From Tanypteryx hageni (lineage: Eukaryota; Arthropoda; Insecta; Odonata; Petaluridae): DNA of 64,000 nt. The position numbers and the translations under genes are program-made. A model generated the notes under the pieces. The model was not told the origin of the DNA and did no database searches. It saw only the letters and a list, made by a program, of their open reading frames with translations. Numbering within the stretch: the stretch's first letter is position 1; every line of letters begins with the position of its first letter. Positions 54,348-64,000 of the stretch are shown here, one piece after another. The stretch covers positions 2,294,001 to 2,358,000 of the forward strand of contig CM054115.1 in assembly GCA_028673005.1 (NCBI GenBank), read 5' to 3'.

Positions 54348-54585
54348 TCATGGTTTCTTTAGTAAATGTACCAATTTTAAAGTCTTTAAGTTTCTTGGTT
54401 TTGGAGTTACAGCATTATCTTATGGGAAATGGCACCCTTCTCCATTTCTCCTCTCCCCACAAAAATCAAAATTTTGGCCTTAGATGCACATCGTCATGGT
54501 CCCATTAGTATGTGTACCAAGTTTTAAGTCTCTAAGTTTCCTGATTTTAGAGTTAAAGCGTTGACACACAAACATTTTCTTATAT
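54347..54585. repeat. Retroelement-tail-like tandem repeat
   Basis: Nearly two copies of a unit with 'tagtaaatgtaccaatttta', 'agtctttaagtttcttgg' and 'aaaaatcaaaattttggcc'. The same unit occurs at 56230-56467 and 62107-62190. It ends less than 25 bp before the acceptor of PRKDC exon 54607. Confidence 0.65.
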
Positions 54586-54606
54586 TTATATGATGAATAC
54601 TTGCAG

Positions 54607-55129
54607 GATAAAGAAGATTGTGTCCAAGAATACAATAATAGAAGCTATGTCCGAGTCTCTGACTTATGTTTGCCAACCAGATGTTATGTTCAACTATCAT
54701 TTGGACAGAATCATCTCCCTTCTGGATGGGCCAAAGCCTGATATAAATGACATCCGTGAGGCTCTTTGCCTTATGATGAGGGAAGTTTTTTTATCTAGTT
54801 GTATGAAGAGAATGATTGGCTGTCAGTATTATGGGTCTTTAATACTTACCCTGCAGAGCTATAAGGATAGAGTGATGGAAATACTGAGACCTGATCTTGG
54901 TTTTCTTGAGAATTTAAAGTCGTTAAATTCAGTTAAATATGAACTCTTAAAAATCAAAGAGAGCATCAAGAAGACTAAATCATCTGTGCTGCTCACAGAC
55001 TACAGCCATTGGTTGGCTAACTTCAGATCATCAGTATACAGTGACTGCATTGAGATTCCGGGACAATACACTGGTGAATGTGAGCCACAGTTAGAGAAGC
55101 ACACCAAAATCGTTGGATTTTTGCCAAAT
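54607..55129 (+). CDS. PRKDC: DNA-PKcs exon (FAT end to kinase-domain approach), exon iii
   Basis: Acceptor 'gatgaatacttgcag' precedes 54607 and donor AAT|gtaaga follows 55129. One base completes the previous valine codon, and the exon leaves in phase 0. It encodes 174 residues: IKKIVSKNTIIEAMSESLTY, CQPDVMFNYHLDRIISLL, DYSHWLANFRSS, and the hallmark CIEIPGQYTGECEPQLEKH with KIVGF. The vertebrate protein has SPWMSDFK, LEIPGQYDGRGKPLPEYH, RIAGF at the same place, immediately before the kinase N-lobe. This makes the orthology clear. It is an unusually long exon for this gene. The next, kinase-coding exon was not found in the window. Confidence 0.95.
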
Positions 55130-55400
55130 GTAAGAAAATTCAATTTAATACCTTTCTTATTTAAATTTAATAGTACATCTTATTTTATTTGCAGACATAT
55201 ATAAACTATATCAAAGCATTTATGTAATCATTATTTGTTTCTTATTTAATGAAAATGTCTTAGATGAGTAACTATTTTATATAAGTTGATTTGGCCGTTG
55301 TTTGTATACCTGTTTTCAATTTTTTCCTAATAACCATAATTCATGAATGCTAAGTGATAGAGGGTTAATATCTTCAGTTGATCTGTTTGTAGTTGTTCAG

Positions 55401-55514
55401 GGCATCAAGGGGTATATTATGGTACAGATTTTAAATGGTGAAGTATACTGTGCGCTCCTCGTAGTATGCAAAGTTATAATATTGAATACTACAGTTACCC
55501 ATCATGTATGTCAG
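55401..55514 (+). CDS. Possible extra exon (unconfirmed)
   Basis: A strong acceptor (tttgtagttgttcag) and donor (CAG|gtaagt) bound 114 bp. The only open frame is phase 0, which is the phase needed after exon 54607-55129. It reads GIKGYIMVQILNGEVYCALL and ends THHVCQ. The expected glycine-loop residues of the DNA-PKcs kinase N-lobe are not visible, so it is either a divergent or alternative exon or a chance open frame. It lies 271 bp downstream of the last clear exon. Confidence 0.2.
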
Positions 55515-55620
55515 GTAAGTTATATATATATATATATTTCAGTTAATTCTCTAAAACTGTTCCTCCACCCGATATAACTTAAGTATATTTTACAATATAA
55601 ATGTATTAAGAAATAAATAA

Positions 55621-55935
55621 CACCAATGCCTTACAGCATGGCATTGGCAGAGCAGTTACAGTGTTGGCCTTCCATGCAGCAGTCCCAGGTTCAAATCTGA
55701 TTGAGGTTGGATTTTTCAATCTGGGAATGTCCCGTCCCCTACTTGTGTACTTTGAGGAGACTGTGCAAGTCAGTGCTCCATCCTTTGGAAGTGACATTAA
55801 GCAGTTGGCCCCCTTGGCGCCCTTCATAAAGAGTAGGCAAATGTTGGCACCTGGTTTCCCTCTTCCCTTGTAAGTGTGTCTAGAGTGTAGGGAGTTATGG
55901 CTATAATAATCCAAGACATTGATTAGCCAGAAATA
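55621..55935 (+). repeat. tRNA-derived SINE
   Basis: The + strand begins with a tRNA-like head: A box 'tggcagagcagttacagtg', B box 'ggttcaaatct'. A body with 'ttaagcagttggccccctt' and 'ggcacctggtttccctct' follows, ending in 'acacacaaacaagc'. The normal SINE order (tRNA first) distinguishes it from the repeats at 2998 and 20176. The ORFs on both strands here are shadows. Confidence 0.75.
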
Positions 55936-56229
55936 CACACAAACAAGCAAAATACACAGAATGTTAAGCTATATGATGTAATTTGATTACTTAATGAAAA
56001 GATTTACTTTTTCAAATAATTACCTGGGCTTTGCCCTGGGTTTCAAGTTTTGAATTTTTCATGATCATTTCACCCACTAATACTTTCATTCAAACTTAAT
56101 GCACTCTCGAGATAAGTGACCAATATTCTCCCTTATTTGGCATGAACAAATTAAATATAGATTCAAATTTGATATTTTGCTAAGAATATTCAAAATAAGT
56201 TGTATAATTTTACAAAAACGTAACATAGA
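55936..56229. other. No gene seen
   Basis: AT-rich DNA without recognisable feature. Confidence 0.5.
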
Positions 56230-56467
56230 CGTCTAGTCAGGGTATGATTTGTATGGCACCCCTCCTCCTCCCTCCCCTAAAATCAAAATTCTGGCACCAA
56301 GGTGCACATCCTCAAGGTCTATTTAATAAGTGTACCAAGTTTTAAGTCTGCAAGTGTTTTGGTGTTCGAGAAATGCTGTAAGATATGACTTATATGACAC
56401 CTCCCTCCACTTCCCTCTTCCTCCCCAAAAATCAAAATACTGGCCCTGAGGTGCATATCCTCTAGGT
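56230..56467. repeat. Tandem repeat, unit about 150 bp, split by hAT
   Basis: Units begin 'aatcaaaattctggc' (56281) and 'aatcaaaatactggc' (56431), 150 bp apart. The second unit is interrupted at 56468 by the hAT and resumes at 62107 with 'ctctaggtctcattagtaaa', continuing to about 62175. Same family as 54347-54585. Confidence 0.7.
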
Positions 56468-56579
56468 CAGTGTTTCTCAACCGAAAACCAGTCGCGGACC
56501 GGTAAAAGTTATGAACATTCCACCGAGGCCCGATGAAATTTAGCAATCTACATTCAGTATTTTTATTTAATTAAATTTT

Positions 56580-58339
56580 ATTAAAACATATGAATAAAAC
56601 ACTTTTAATAATGTTACATTTTTTAAAAATATCACAGTTTTATCAGATAGTCGGTGCGATTGCTGCTGCTCCTCCTCGCTAATCAATTTTTCTATTTTTG
56701 GACTGAGAGAGGTAACTGCTAAACGTAGTGCGCAGCTAACAGCAAGTTGATTTCTTTCTTTTGTCTTTATGACAGTCATGGCTGAAAAGGCAATTTCGCA
56801 CTAATAAGTGGTTGAAAATGGTAATAAAAACTTGACTGCGTTTTCATACAATTCTGGATACTCAGTCTTGACATTTAGCCAAAATTTAGTCGCACTTGTT
56901 GTGTTAACGGCTGATTTTAATCCTAAATCTGAAGACAGTTCAATTAGTTGTTCCTCTTCATTGTTCGTCAGCCTGTTGTTTTCATGTACTACAAACGGGT
57001 CTATAACCCATAAATTTCCTAATCGCAGATCTTCCTCTGGTGGGTATTAGGCATCGAATGCTCGAGAAAGTGCTTCAAGATGTTCATAAATAATTCTCTT
57101 GATGCTTGCAATTTCCAACTTCACTGAACCCACGAAATCAGAAAACAAAGGAAACATTTCGTAATTTCTATCACGTACCCGCTTGCACCAAAGTGTTAAC
57201 TTTTTTAAAATGCATCCATTTTATTGTTCAAATTAAAAATAGTTGTCATGTGCCCCTGAAGACTCAAATTCAACTCGTTAACAAGGGAAAATATATAAGC
57301 TAAATATGCTAGTTTTCTATCCATTCTTTGCAACAGAAATAGTCAGCAAATGCCGATTTTTTTCATGCAAAAATAATTCAACTTCTCCCCTTAGTTCAAA
57401 CAACCTTTTCAAAACTTTTCTTCTCAATAGCCACCGAACTTCTGCATGAAGTTGTAAGTGCACGTGATCAGCGCCCATTTCTTCGCACAAAATAGAAAAA
57501 AGTCGTGAATTCAATGCACTGCCCTTTATAAAGTTTACAATTTTTACTGGTTGCATGAGAACATCATTTAGGTCTGGAGACATTTTTTTCGTTGCTAAAT
57601 GCTCGTGGTGTATGAAGCAGTGAGTAACTACCATTCTAGCGTAACCTAATTTTCTTATCCTTGTTACTACTCCAGAATGCCTGCCAGTCATACTTGCTGC
57701 TCCATCTGTGCATATTCCAACACAATTTTTCCATTCAAGGCCTTTACTTTCAATGTACTCATTTATTGGTTTGAACATTTCAGAGTTTGTGATTTGAGAA
57801 GGCAGTTCAAGGCAACATAATAATTCTTCCTTCATATCTCCTGCATACGTACATAGCATAAAAGTATTGCTCTATTAGAAACATCTGTTGACCCATCTAA
57901 CTGTATTGCAAACCATTTAGACATTTTGGATCAACTGATCTTCAATGTCCGAGGATAATTCGGAAATCCTGCGCTCCACAGTATCATTGGAATTTTCGTT
58001 GGAAAAATTCTACTGGTTTATTTTGTAAATTTGGGTGTTTTGAGTTAAAATGACAAGAAAGCTTTGCAGGTTTCAAACATTCGTTTGACAGAATATCCTC
58101 ACAAATTATGCACTGTGGTTTTAGTAAAAACATTTCTGATCCCGGATATGCGATAAAACCTAATTTTAAATATTCACTGCTATATCTCCGAACAAAACCA
58201 GTCTTTTTCTTGTGCGGACAGTCAATTTCATCTGCAGCATCCGATTCATTATTAATGTTACTGGTTGATGGACTTTTAGTATTTGCCTCTTCTTTACAAA
58301 AAAACTGAGCAATGTTCCTTTTCTTCGTTTGTCACTCAT
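56580..58339 (-). pseudogene. hAT transposase (BED-zinc-finger, ZBED5/FAM200-like)
   Basis: Starts at ATG 58339 with MSDKRRKRNIAQFF and KKTGFVRRYSSEYLKLGF. The BED finger CIICEDILSNECLKPAKLSC with H.NSKHP follows. The frame at 57859-57317 gives LCTYAGDMKEELLCCLELP, GLEWKNCVGICTDGAASMTG (catalytic C.DGA.AM.G), VVTHCFIHHEHLATKKM and LHAEVRWLLRRKVLKRLFEL. The C-terminus VIKTKERNQLAVSCALRLAV and SPKIEKL (hATC end) is at 56640-56780. Two or more stops and frameshifts inactivate it. Order and motifs are standard for this hAT group. Confidence 0.88.
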
Positions 58340-58737
58340 TTTTAAACAACCTCACTTATCAGCATGTAATTATCAATAATTTGACAATTCTGCATTTTGA
58401 CGCCCAGTTCCGAAACTGAAAACAAACAAGCCTATCATTAAAATGTGAAATCAAATGAAAGTTATTGTAGTAAATAAGAAATATTTACAGTAAATTGACT
58501 TGGCATACGTAGCAGCTTCAGAAATTTCGCCGCCCTTAAAAATTTTGCCGCCCTCCCTCCCCACATCATGTTCCGTGGGTATTTGATGGTCAAGAATTTT
58601 ATTTTACTAAATTATTAATATCTGTAATTATCACACAATCGAGACAATATTTATTTTACTTAATTTATAAACATAAGTATTTATAGAAAAACTTTAATCT
58701 GTATAAGACGTCAACTCAATAATAAACATGCTTATCT

Positions 58738-59600
58738 GTTACGAGTTGTCGGTGCTTGGATACTACAAGCGCGTTAGTTTTCGTATTTAAAATATAGTGG
58801 CCCAGATAGATCTGCATCAGCAATTACAATAATCATCATTAAGACAATAGCCTTCAAATCGGTGCTGAATTGGCGAAGAAGTATGTTTTCAATCGGAAAA
58901 AGAGGTTTTCAACAATAAAAAATCTCAGCTACCATAGCAACCAGGACAATGCTTTTCAATGAGAATTCACAATTTGTATCATAATAGCATCGATGTATTG
59001 CTTTTTAATTGGGAAATTCTTATAGTCCAATTGATCTCAACCAAACACATGCGTGTGACGACGTCATAATTATAAAACACGCTATATCTTATTAAATAAA
59101 AAACATTACTCCTTTCAATTGATAACCAGAATAAGTGGATTTTATTGTAATGCCATTGGTTTAAAATTACGGCGCTAACTTTTGACGATGTCATAATCCT
59201 AAAATACGAAATTTTAGCAAACGGGAACAAAATTAATGTCGTATTTCGTTAAGTTTTCCTATAAATTTATAAATGTAATTATTGAAGAAAGTGAAAAGAT
59301 TTGAAACTTGGTTTTTCAAAATCATGAAAACATTAATGCTACAACCTTCTATTACTATCAACTGAAAAATATGACGTTATGGGTATTTCGGGATTTATTT
59401 TCATCCGGAAACATTCTAAAAGGCACTGACAATAAAAATATTCTAAGTTTTGCAAGTTTTTTGTGTAAAATATAGGCTATTTTCTTAATGATGTTTATTT
59501 ATATTTCTGATGCAGGACGATCCGAATCAATGAATTTGAAAAACGAAAACAATGACGCTCTTGCAATACGCAAGCATCGAAAACTCGTATTAGTATTATC
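58738..59600. repeat. Inverted-end repeat related to foldback ends
   Basis: 'tacgagttgtcggtgcttgg' at the left mirrors the reverse of 'gcaagcatcgaaaactcgta' at the right (about 45 bp at 75 percent by eye), with 'actacaagcgcgtta' against 'gacgctcttgcaatacg' continuing the pairing. The terminal words resemble 'tactagtagttggtgcttgc' of the foldback arms. The 780-bp interior is noncoding. Confidence 0.5.
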
Positions 59601-60289
59601 ATTTAAAAGGTAAGCTATTAGCCATATATTTCTAAAATTACAAGTATTTAAATACTACAGATGACGAATTCATTTCCCATGATATGAATCGTAAAAATCA
59701 CATTAAAGAAACAAAAAAAATGTGTGTACATCGCTATTTATTTTCCACAGGGGTTGTGATTTCTCATACCTACCTAACAAAAATAATTTATCTAGAAAAT
59801 TTTCAACTTCAATGATGTCTTTACACTGTAAATGCATGAGCATCGAAACTTAAAAATGAATTATTTTGAACTAATCTTTCATATACTAACTATACTAATA
59901 TACTGACGAAATTAAATATATTTTACTACTTACTTATTCCACGCCAAATTATATCTCTTTCCTCTGATGTTGGGAACAATTAGTATTTCACTTCGATGGC
60001 TAAATATTTTGACATAAAAAAGAAAATAACATATGAATATATAATTCTTGCCACTTTTAGAAATGATGTTTATCAAATATAACATCTGTTAGATGTTGTG
60101 TCATAAAACACTACTATCCTGCGCCAAAGACGAATATAAAAAAGCACAATACAAAACCGTGGAGTGTTCCTTCTTCTGTAACTAGTAAGACAAGACTGGC
60201 GGAGGGTGCACAAAATACTTTTACATGGACTTGCTATGAAAGGTTATGGCCAATAACCTCGAGAGAAAACGTCCCACTGGAAAAACCTC

Positions 60290-61439
60290 TTGAACACATT
60301 CACTGCGGGCTACGTACTCGATGTTTTTATTAAGAAGCGGATATAAGTTTTTGGGAATATTTTATGGAAAAAGATTACTATAATAGAATATATTAATTAA
60401 AAAACAATTTCAAAGCCTAATTTATGTAATTATTTTTATTTTAATCTTGACCCACATGGTGAGTCGTCCGCATTTACGTTTGTCTAGATATAAGCAACCC
60501 CGCATCGCGCACTTAGCGTATTTTTTTCTACATGGCCAATGTGCGATATTTTTTAGTAAACGTACATAGGTATCTTCAGCATTGCGCGAAATACAATGTA
60601 AACTAATACTTGAATTCGAACCGCGCCGGCGACCAATTTTCTCCTGACGCGTCGGTAGAAAATTGGTGTATGCAACCCGCATGATGGATAATCGCGCAAG
60701 CTTGAAGATAGTTAGTTACATTTTATCTGAAATAATTTACGATAAAATGTATCCATTTTGTGACATCTAGGATCATTATAGATGTATATACCACAAACAA
60801 TAATGAATTGACAAATTTGTACGTAAAAAGTTGCGAAATATTCGAGGTGAACATAATGTCGGACTCAGTCCGACATATGAGCAGATCGGTAAAAATGCGA
60901 TGTCGGTTGACATCCGACATATGAGCGCAAATGGTTAATTCTAATACAAAACATGTAAATGGAATATAAAGGAGATAAATAATACAACCGAGAATATTTT
61001 TAAAAACAAATCCACTATGTCGAAAAAATTTTTCTTGGACGAAGTAAGGTACCGGTAAGTTAATTAAAAAAAATAAGAAATACTGCTGAAATGTGCGAAA
61101 TGCATTATATGTTATATATATATATATTTTTACATGTCTCCTAATAAGAAACACTTCAGATAATTTATGTTATTAAAAACAGAAACGATAAAATAGTGAC
61201 TTATCTTAAACACCGGTTTTCGTATGTTTGAGAGAAAAAATACTCGGCAGAAATGGAAACGGTGCTATTCACTACGAAGCTCGAGTCGTACTGAAAGGCG
61301 AGATTCCGTAACAAAAGCATAACCCACATGCGGGCGTCTGCCCCACCGCTTTGAAAAGAAAGTCTCGGGTGGCTCGCCCGCCCTTCCGTAGGACCCCAGA
61401 TGGCTCACACGTGTGAGTCGTCCACACTGAATGTGTTAA
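60290..61439. mobile_element. piggyBac-type MITE within the hAT
   Basis: The left boundary TTGA (decayed TTAA) plus ACACATTCACTGCGGGCTAC mirrors the right 'gtcgtccacactgaatgtg' plus TTAA (61436-61439). The interior has no transposase. Terminus-like words recur inside ('gtgagtcgtccgcattt' near 60460; AACCATTTGCGCTCATATG plus TTAA on the minus strand at 60915-60938), so further piggyBac ends may be nested or rearranged within it. Confidence 0.6.
60845..60938. repeat. Duplicated palindrome next to a piggyBac-like end
   Basis: TGTCGGACTCAGTCCGACAT and TGTCGGTTGACATCCGACAT, each followed by ATGAGC, lie about 38 bp apart and just inside a minus-strand terminus TTAACCATTTGCG. Each is an inverted repeat and could bind a transposase dimer. 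Confidence 0.6.
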
Positions 61440-62100
61440 AGCAATTCAGAAATGACCCTTCATATGGCGCTTGGTGGACAAAATGTTATCTTTAGTAGAG
61501 GCAGCCTGCCGACATTCCCTTGTCACTCTAAGCGCTCTGCAGGAATTCTCGAATGGGTCAATCCTGCCATTGGAGGAGGTCTTTTCGGCATGCGATATCT
61601 TAAGGAAATGGTGAAGGACACATTCGGGTAGCGATCCAAAGCTGTTGAAGATTAGTGGCACGGCTAAAAGTAGACCTTTCTATTTCTTTTGTTCTTTACT
61701 GGTGCATTTGGACCCCGTGACCATGCTGCGCGGTTATAGCGAGAGATGAATGCAAGATGAGGCGAGTCTCCTGGCCGTAGGGAAATCTTCCTTAATTTTA
61801 CTTTCTCCTACGCAAATGTTTATACGAAACCCATGCAGCAGTAAAAATGCCAGAAAAATCACTTCTGATATCCGTGGTCCTTATTTTTCATAGAATTCGC
61901 ATTCCGAAAAACCTCTTCTCCATTCGGGGTATGCACGGTTATAGCACTCAAAGCATTAATATTTAGCCACAACTTCGCTGATTTTCATCCTGCAGCAAGT
62001 AGAAAACTGTTTTTACAGGACTTCAGAGTCATAGCAATATAAAAAATATTAAGGCTTTCCTTAAACTTGCCACAAAGTTGCATGGACCGGCGGTTGAGAA
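61440..62100. other. hAT interior, no gene recognised
   Basis: The 71-codon minus frame at 61446-61661 is not recognised. The sequence is less AT-rich than its surroundings, but no domain is visible. Confidence 0.4.
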
Positions 62101-62210
62101 ACACTGCTCTAGGTCTCATTAGTAAATATAACAAGTTTTAAGTCTCTAAGTTTCTTGGTTTTTTAGAAGTGCTCTCCACACACAGATATGCTGCCTTTTG
62201 TTAATATTGA

Positions 62211-63055
62211 TATATTTACAAGTAGTTGGTGCTTGCATTCTGCAAGCATTTCATCTCACCTTGAAAACACATTAATTTTTCAGGCAGATATTTCATTATC
62301 AGATAAATTTTTCATACAAAAGTTTGCACCTCTGAATCAAGGACAACTAATAATGCAACAGCCAATAACAATGCAACATCAAATAACACTTTTTACAATC
62401 ATCTTTATAATACAGTTATAGAATAATGGAAGCATCTTCAAATTTCATGCCGAAATATGCAACACGAAAAACCGTCATGGAGACATGGTGGAAATGACTG
62501 GGGAGGAATGAAGGGGAGGGTAGAGGGGGAGAGGAGCACGCAACTACTCAAATGGTGGAGGCCTCCCCACCACTGCATTTAGCAACCTTGGCTTGTTTAA
62601 ATTTCTAAATCGTCCTTATATGATCTGTAAGGTATAGATTAAAAATTTTATTTGGGCAGAGAACAGCATTTGCTACAATAGAGTCCAAAACACTTCATAC
62701 CTTCAATTAATAGTTTTTGAGATAAAAGTTGTTAATACGTAATAATCATAGAAATTACATATAGCAATCAGGAGTTGCATTCCCTTGCCCTTATATGATC
62801 TGTGAGGCATGGCTTAAAAAATGTATCCATATGGAGGATACAGGTTGCTAAAAAATGTTAGCAGAAACTAATACCTATGACAAATAGTTTCCAAGATAAA
62901 AATTATTAAACTTTAATGTACAAATGAGGTAAAAACAACCCCTAAAAGGTAAAATTTTTGAAATTTTCGATTTGTCTGGATGGTTGTGAGCAAAATCTTG
63001 TAATCGTGCCATGTTTCAAGTTTTCAGCTTATCCAAAAGTGCCTAAACATACATC
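62211..63055 (+). mobile_element. Foldback arm, diverged single copy
   Basis: Begins 'acaagtagttggtgcttgca' and 'tgcaagcatttcatctcacc' like the arms at 43-49 kb. It ends 'cagcttatccaaaagtgcctaaacata' in the same way. The interior differs more. No partner arm or hairpin block is visible. Confidence 0.6.
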
Positions 63056-63149
63056 ATACATTTTTTTACAAGCTTGTTGATTTTAGTATAATTGTTTTTG
63101 GATCCCCATTGAGGGTCAGAATGTGGCACACACATGCTATAAAAGGTTT

Positions 63150-63360
63150 TGGGTACATAACTCTGAAACCCACAACCCTGAAACCCACAACCCTGAAACC
63201 CACAATCTCGAAACCCACAACCTCGAACCCATAACCTCGAACCCACAACCTCGAACCCACAACCTCGAACCCACAACCTCAAATGAGCGGAACCTCAAAG
63301 GGACTTAACCTCGAAGGGACAGTAACTCGAATGAAGAGTGCCTCAAATTGACATAGTCGC
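63150..63360. repeat. Minisatellite, unit 14-15 bp
   Basis: About ten copies of a unit like 'cctcgaacccacaa' run head to tail, first as a 15-bp form ('ccctgaaacccacaa'), then as a 14-bp form. They decay into looser phrases ('cctcaaagggactta', 'cctcgaagggacagt') towards 63360. The overlapping glycine-rich and threonine-rich ORFs are artefacts. Confidence 0.9.
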
Positions 63361-63689
63361 AATTGAACTGAATCAACAAATGTATACAATCACAAATAGC
63401 AATATAGCAATATCATATAAATTATTTATCATTACGTTTATTGTTATTGTTATTTTCATAAATGGTATTATTTTTTAAATGTTATAAATAGTACAGCATT
63501 TATATAAAAGAAATAGCTGGAATATTTAGGTAGCTTTTAAACTACATTGGATTAGTATTCTCCATAATATGCAATATCACAGATATTAATAAGTGAGATA
63601 TTTAAATTATGCATATTATATTTCAATATATGGGAGATAAAGAAAATTAGTAAACTATTTTGTTGGTAGTCAATTTAACTTACATCAGT
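63361..63689. other. AT-rich, no gene seen
   Basis: No recognisable feature. Confidence 0.5.
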
Positions 63690-64000
63690 AATCTATGTTG
63701 TGAGCAATACCACCAAGATATTGCTCCAGGTTTCGCTTATCATAATCTGAAACAATTGTTTTAATTCGTTCTGCCGCTGAAATGTTCTTCTTCCTCCAAT
63801 CATGCTATCTTCAGCTCTGTCAGACATTGCTTCTTTTTCAGGCACTCAATAAACTTCCAAATAATAGGGTGGCATGAGGTGTGAGCAACGTGAAACTCTT
63901 GTGCCATCCCTCAATTCTGTTATTTGTCTTTGGAAGGTCTTGAAGAGTCGCCTCATACTGATTCCAAAGCTTGACATTGTACATTGGAGTTCTACGAATT
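63690..64000 (-). pseudogene. MULE (FLYWCH-type) transposase C-terminal fragment
   Basis: The minus strand from the window edge reads RRTPMYNVKLWNQYEATLQD, then LPKTNNRIEGWHKSF (the conserved 'lpRTNN..EGWH' block). In shifted frames CHPIIWKFIECLKKKQCLTE and RIKTIVSDYDKRNLEQYLGG follow. This is the tail of the FLYWCH/MULE-type transposases common in insects. It has at least two frameshifts, and the catalytic part would lie beyond 64000. Confidence 0.75.

Larger units (their letters stand above)
56468..62106 (-). mobile_element. hAT element, 5.6 kb, with 8-bp target duplications
   Basis: Terminal repeats CAGTGTTTCTCAACCG on the left and 'cggttgagaaacactg' on the right are flanked by a perfect 8-bp duplication CTCTAGGT (56460-56467 and 62107-62114), the hAT hallmark. 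The transposase remnant is on the minus strand (56580-58339). Two further insertions inflate it: an inverted-end repeat at 58738-59600 and a piggyBac-type MITE at 60290-61439. Confidence 0.93.

Noticed and set aside
63150..63300. CRISPR-like array of short repeats
   Set aside because: Repeats are contiguous without unique spacers, units drift in length, and the DNA is eukaryotic.
63043..63308. Glycine/cysteine-rich minus-strand and threonine-rich plus-strand ORFs that look like structural proteins
   Set aside because: Both come from the 14-15-bp minisatellite.

Overview
The window is eukaryotic, AT-rich (by eye about two thirds A+T), intron-rich and packed with decayed mobile elements. There are no operons, ribosome-binding sites or dense ORFs. 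The mix of elements (several piggyBac families, mariner-like elements with long inverted repeats, pogo/Tigger, Harbinger, hAT, Helitron, MULE, Penelope-like, CR1/jockey-like and Dong-like retroelements, tRNA-derived SINEs, long AT microsatellites) points to an arthropod, probably an insect or arachnid. I cannot name the species.

The only host gene I can support is the orthologue of PRKDC, the catalytic subunit of DNA-dependent protein kinase, on the + strand. Three consecutive coding exons (16467-16603, 39747-39949, 54607-55129) encode the C-terminal part of the FAT domain up to the conserved segment just before the kinase domain. Their splice phases match, and no residues appear to be missing relative to the vertebrate protein. 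The introns between them are 23.1 kb and 14.7 kb, so almost everything from 16.6 to 54.6 kb is intronic mobile DNA. The kinase-domain exons are not seen and probably lie beyond the window. One possible extra exon (55401-55514) is weak.

Layout: 0-16.4 kb (upstream intron or flank) holds a hAT tail, a tRNA-bearing repeat, a Tigger MITE, a Helitron fragment, a Tigger interrupted by a piggyBac, a mariner-like element and a Harbinger interrupted by another piggyBac. Intron 16.6-39.7 kb holds two LINEs (one carrying a second copy of the tRNA-bearing repeat), a decayed Tigger, two piggyBacs, two hATs (one split by a Tigger with a complete 495-residue transposase ORF), a mariner, a Ty3-type integrase fragment and an RTE-like tail. 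Intron 39.9-54.6 kb holds Penelope-like copies, a palindromic foldback family built of roughly 145-bp units, a nearly intact piggyBac inserted in that family, LINE tails and long AT arrays. After 55.1 kb come a SINE, a 5.6-kb hAT with 8-bp target duplications and nested elements, another foldback arm, a minisatellite and a MULE fragment.

Most transposase genes are broken. The exceptions are the Tigger ORF at 29452-30939 (open throughout) and the piggyBac ORF at 45122-46864 (one in-frame stop). The most unusual signals are the foldback family with flanking hairpins, the mobile repeat that ends in a foldable tRNA plus T-run, and a hammerhead-like core repeated at the 3' ends of Penelope-like copies. 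All identifications come from reading the sequence and remembered family features; no database search was run.
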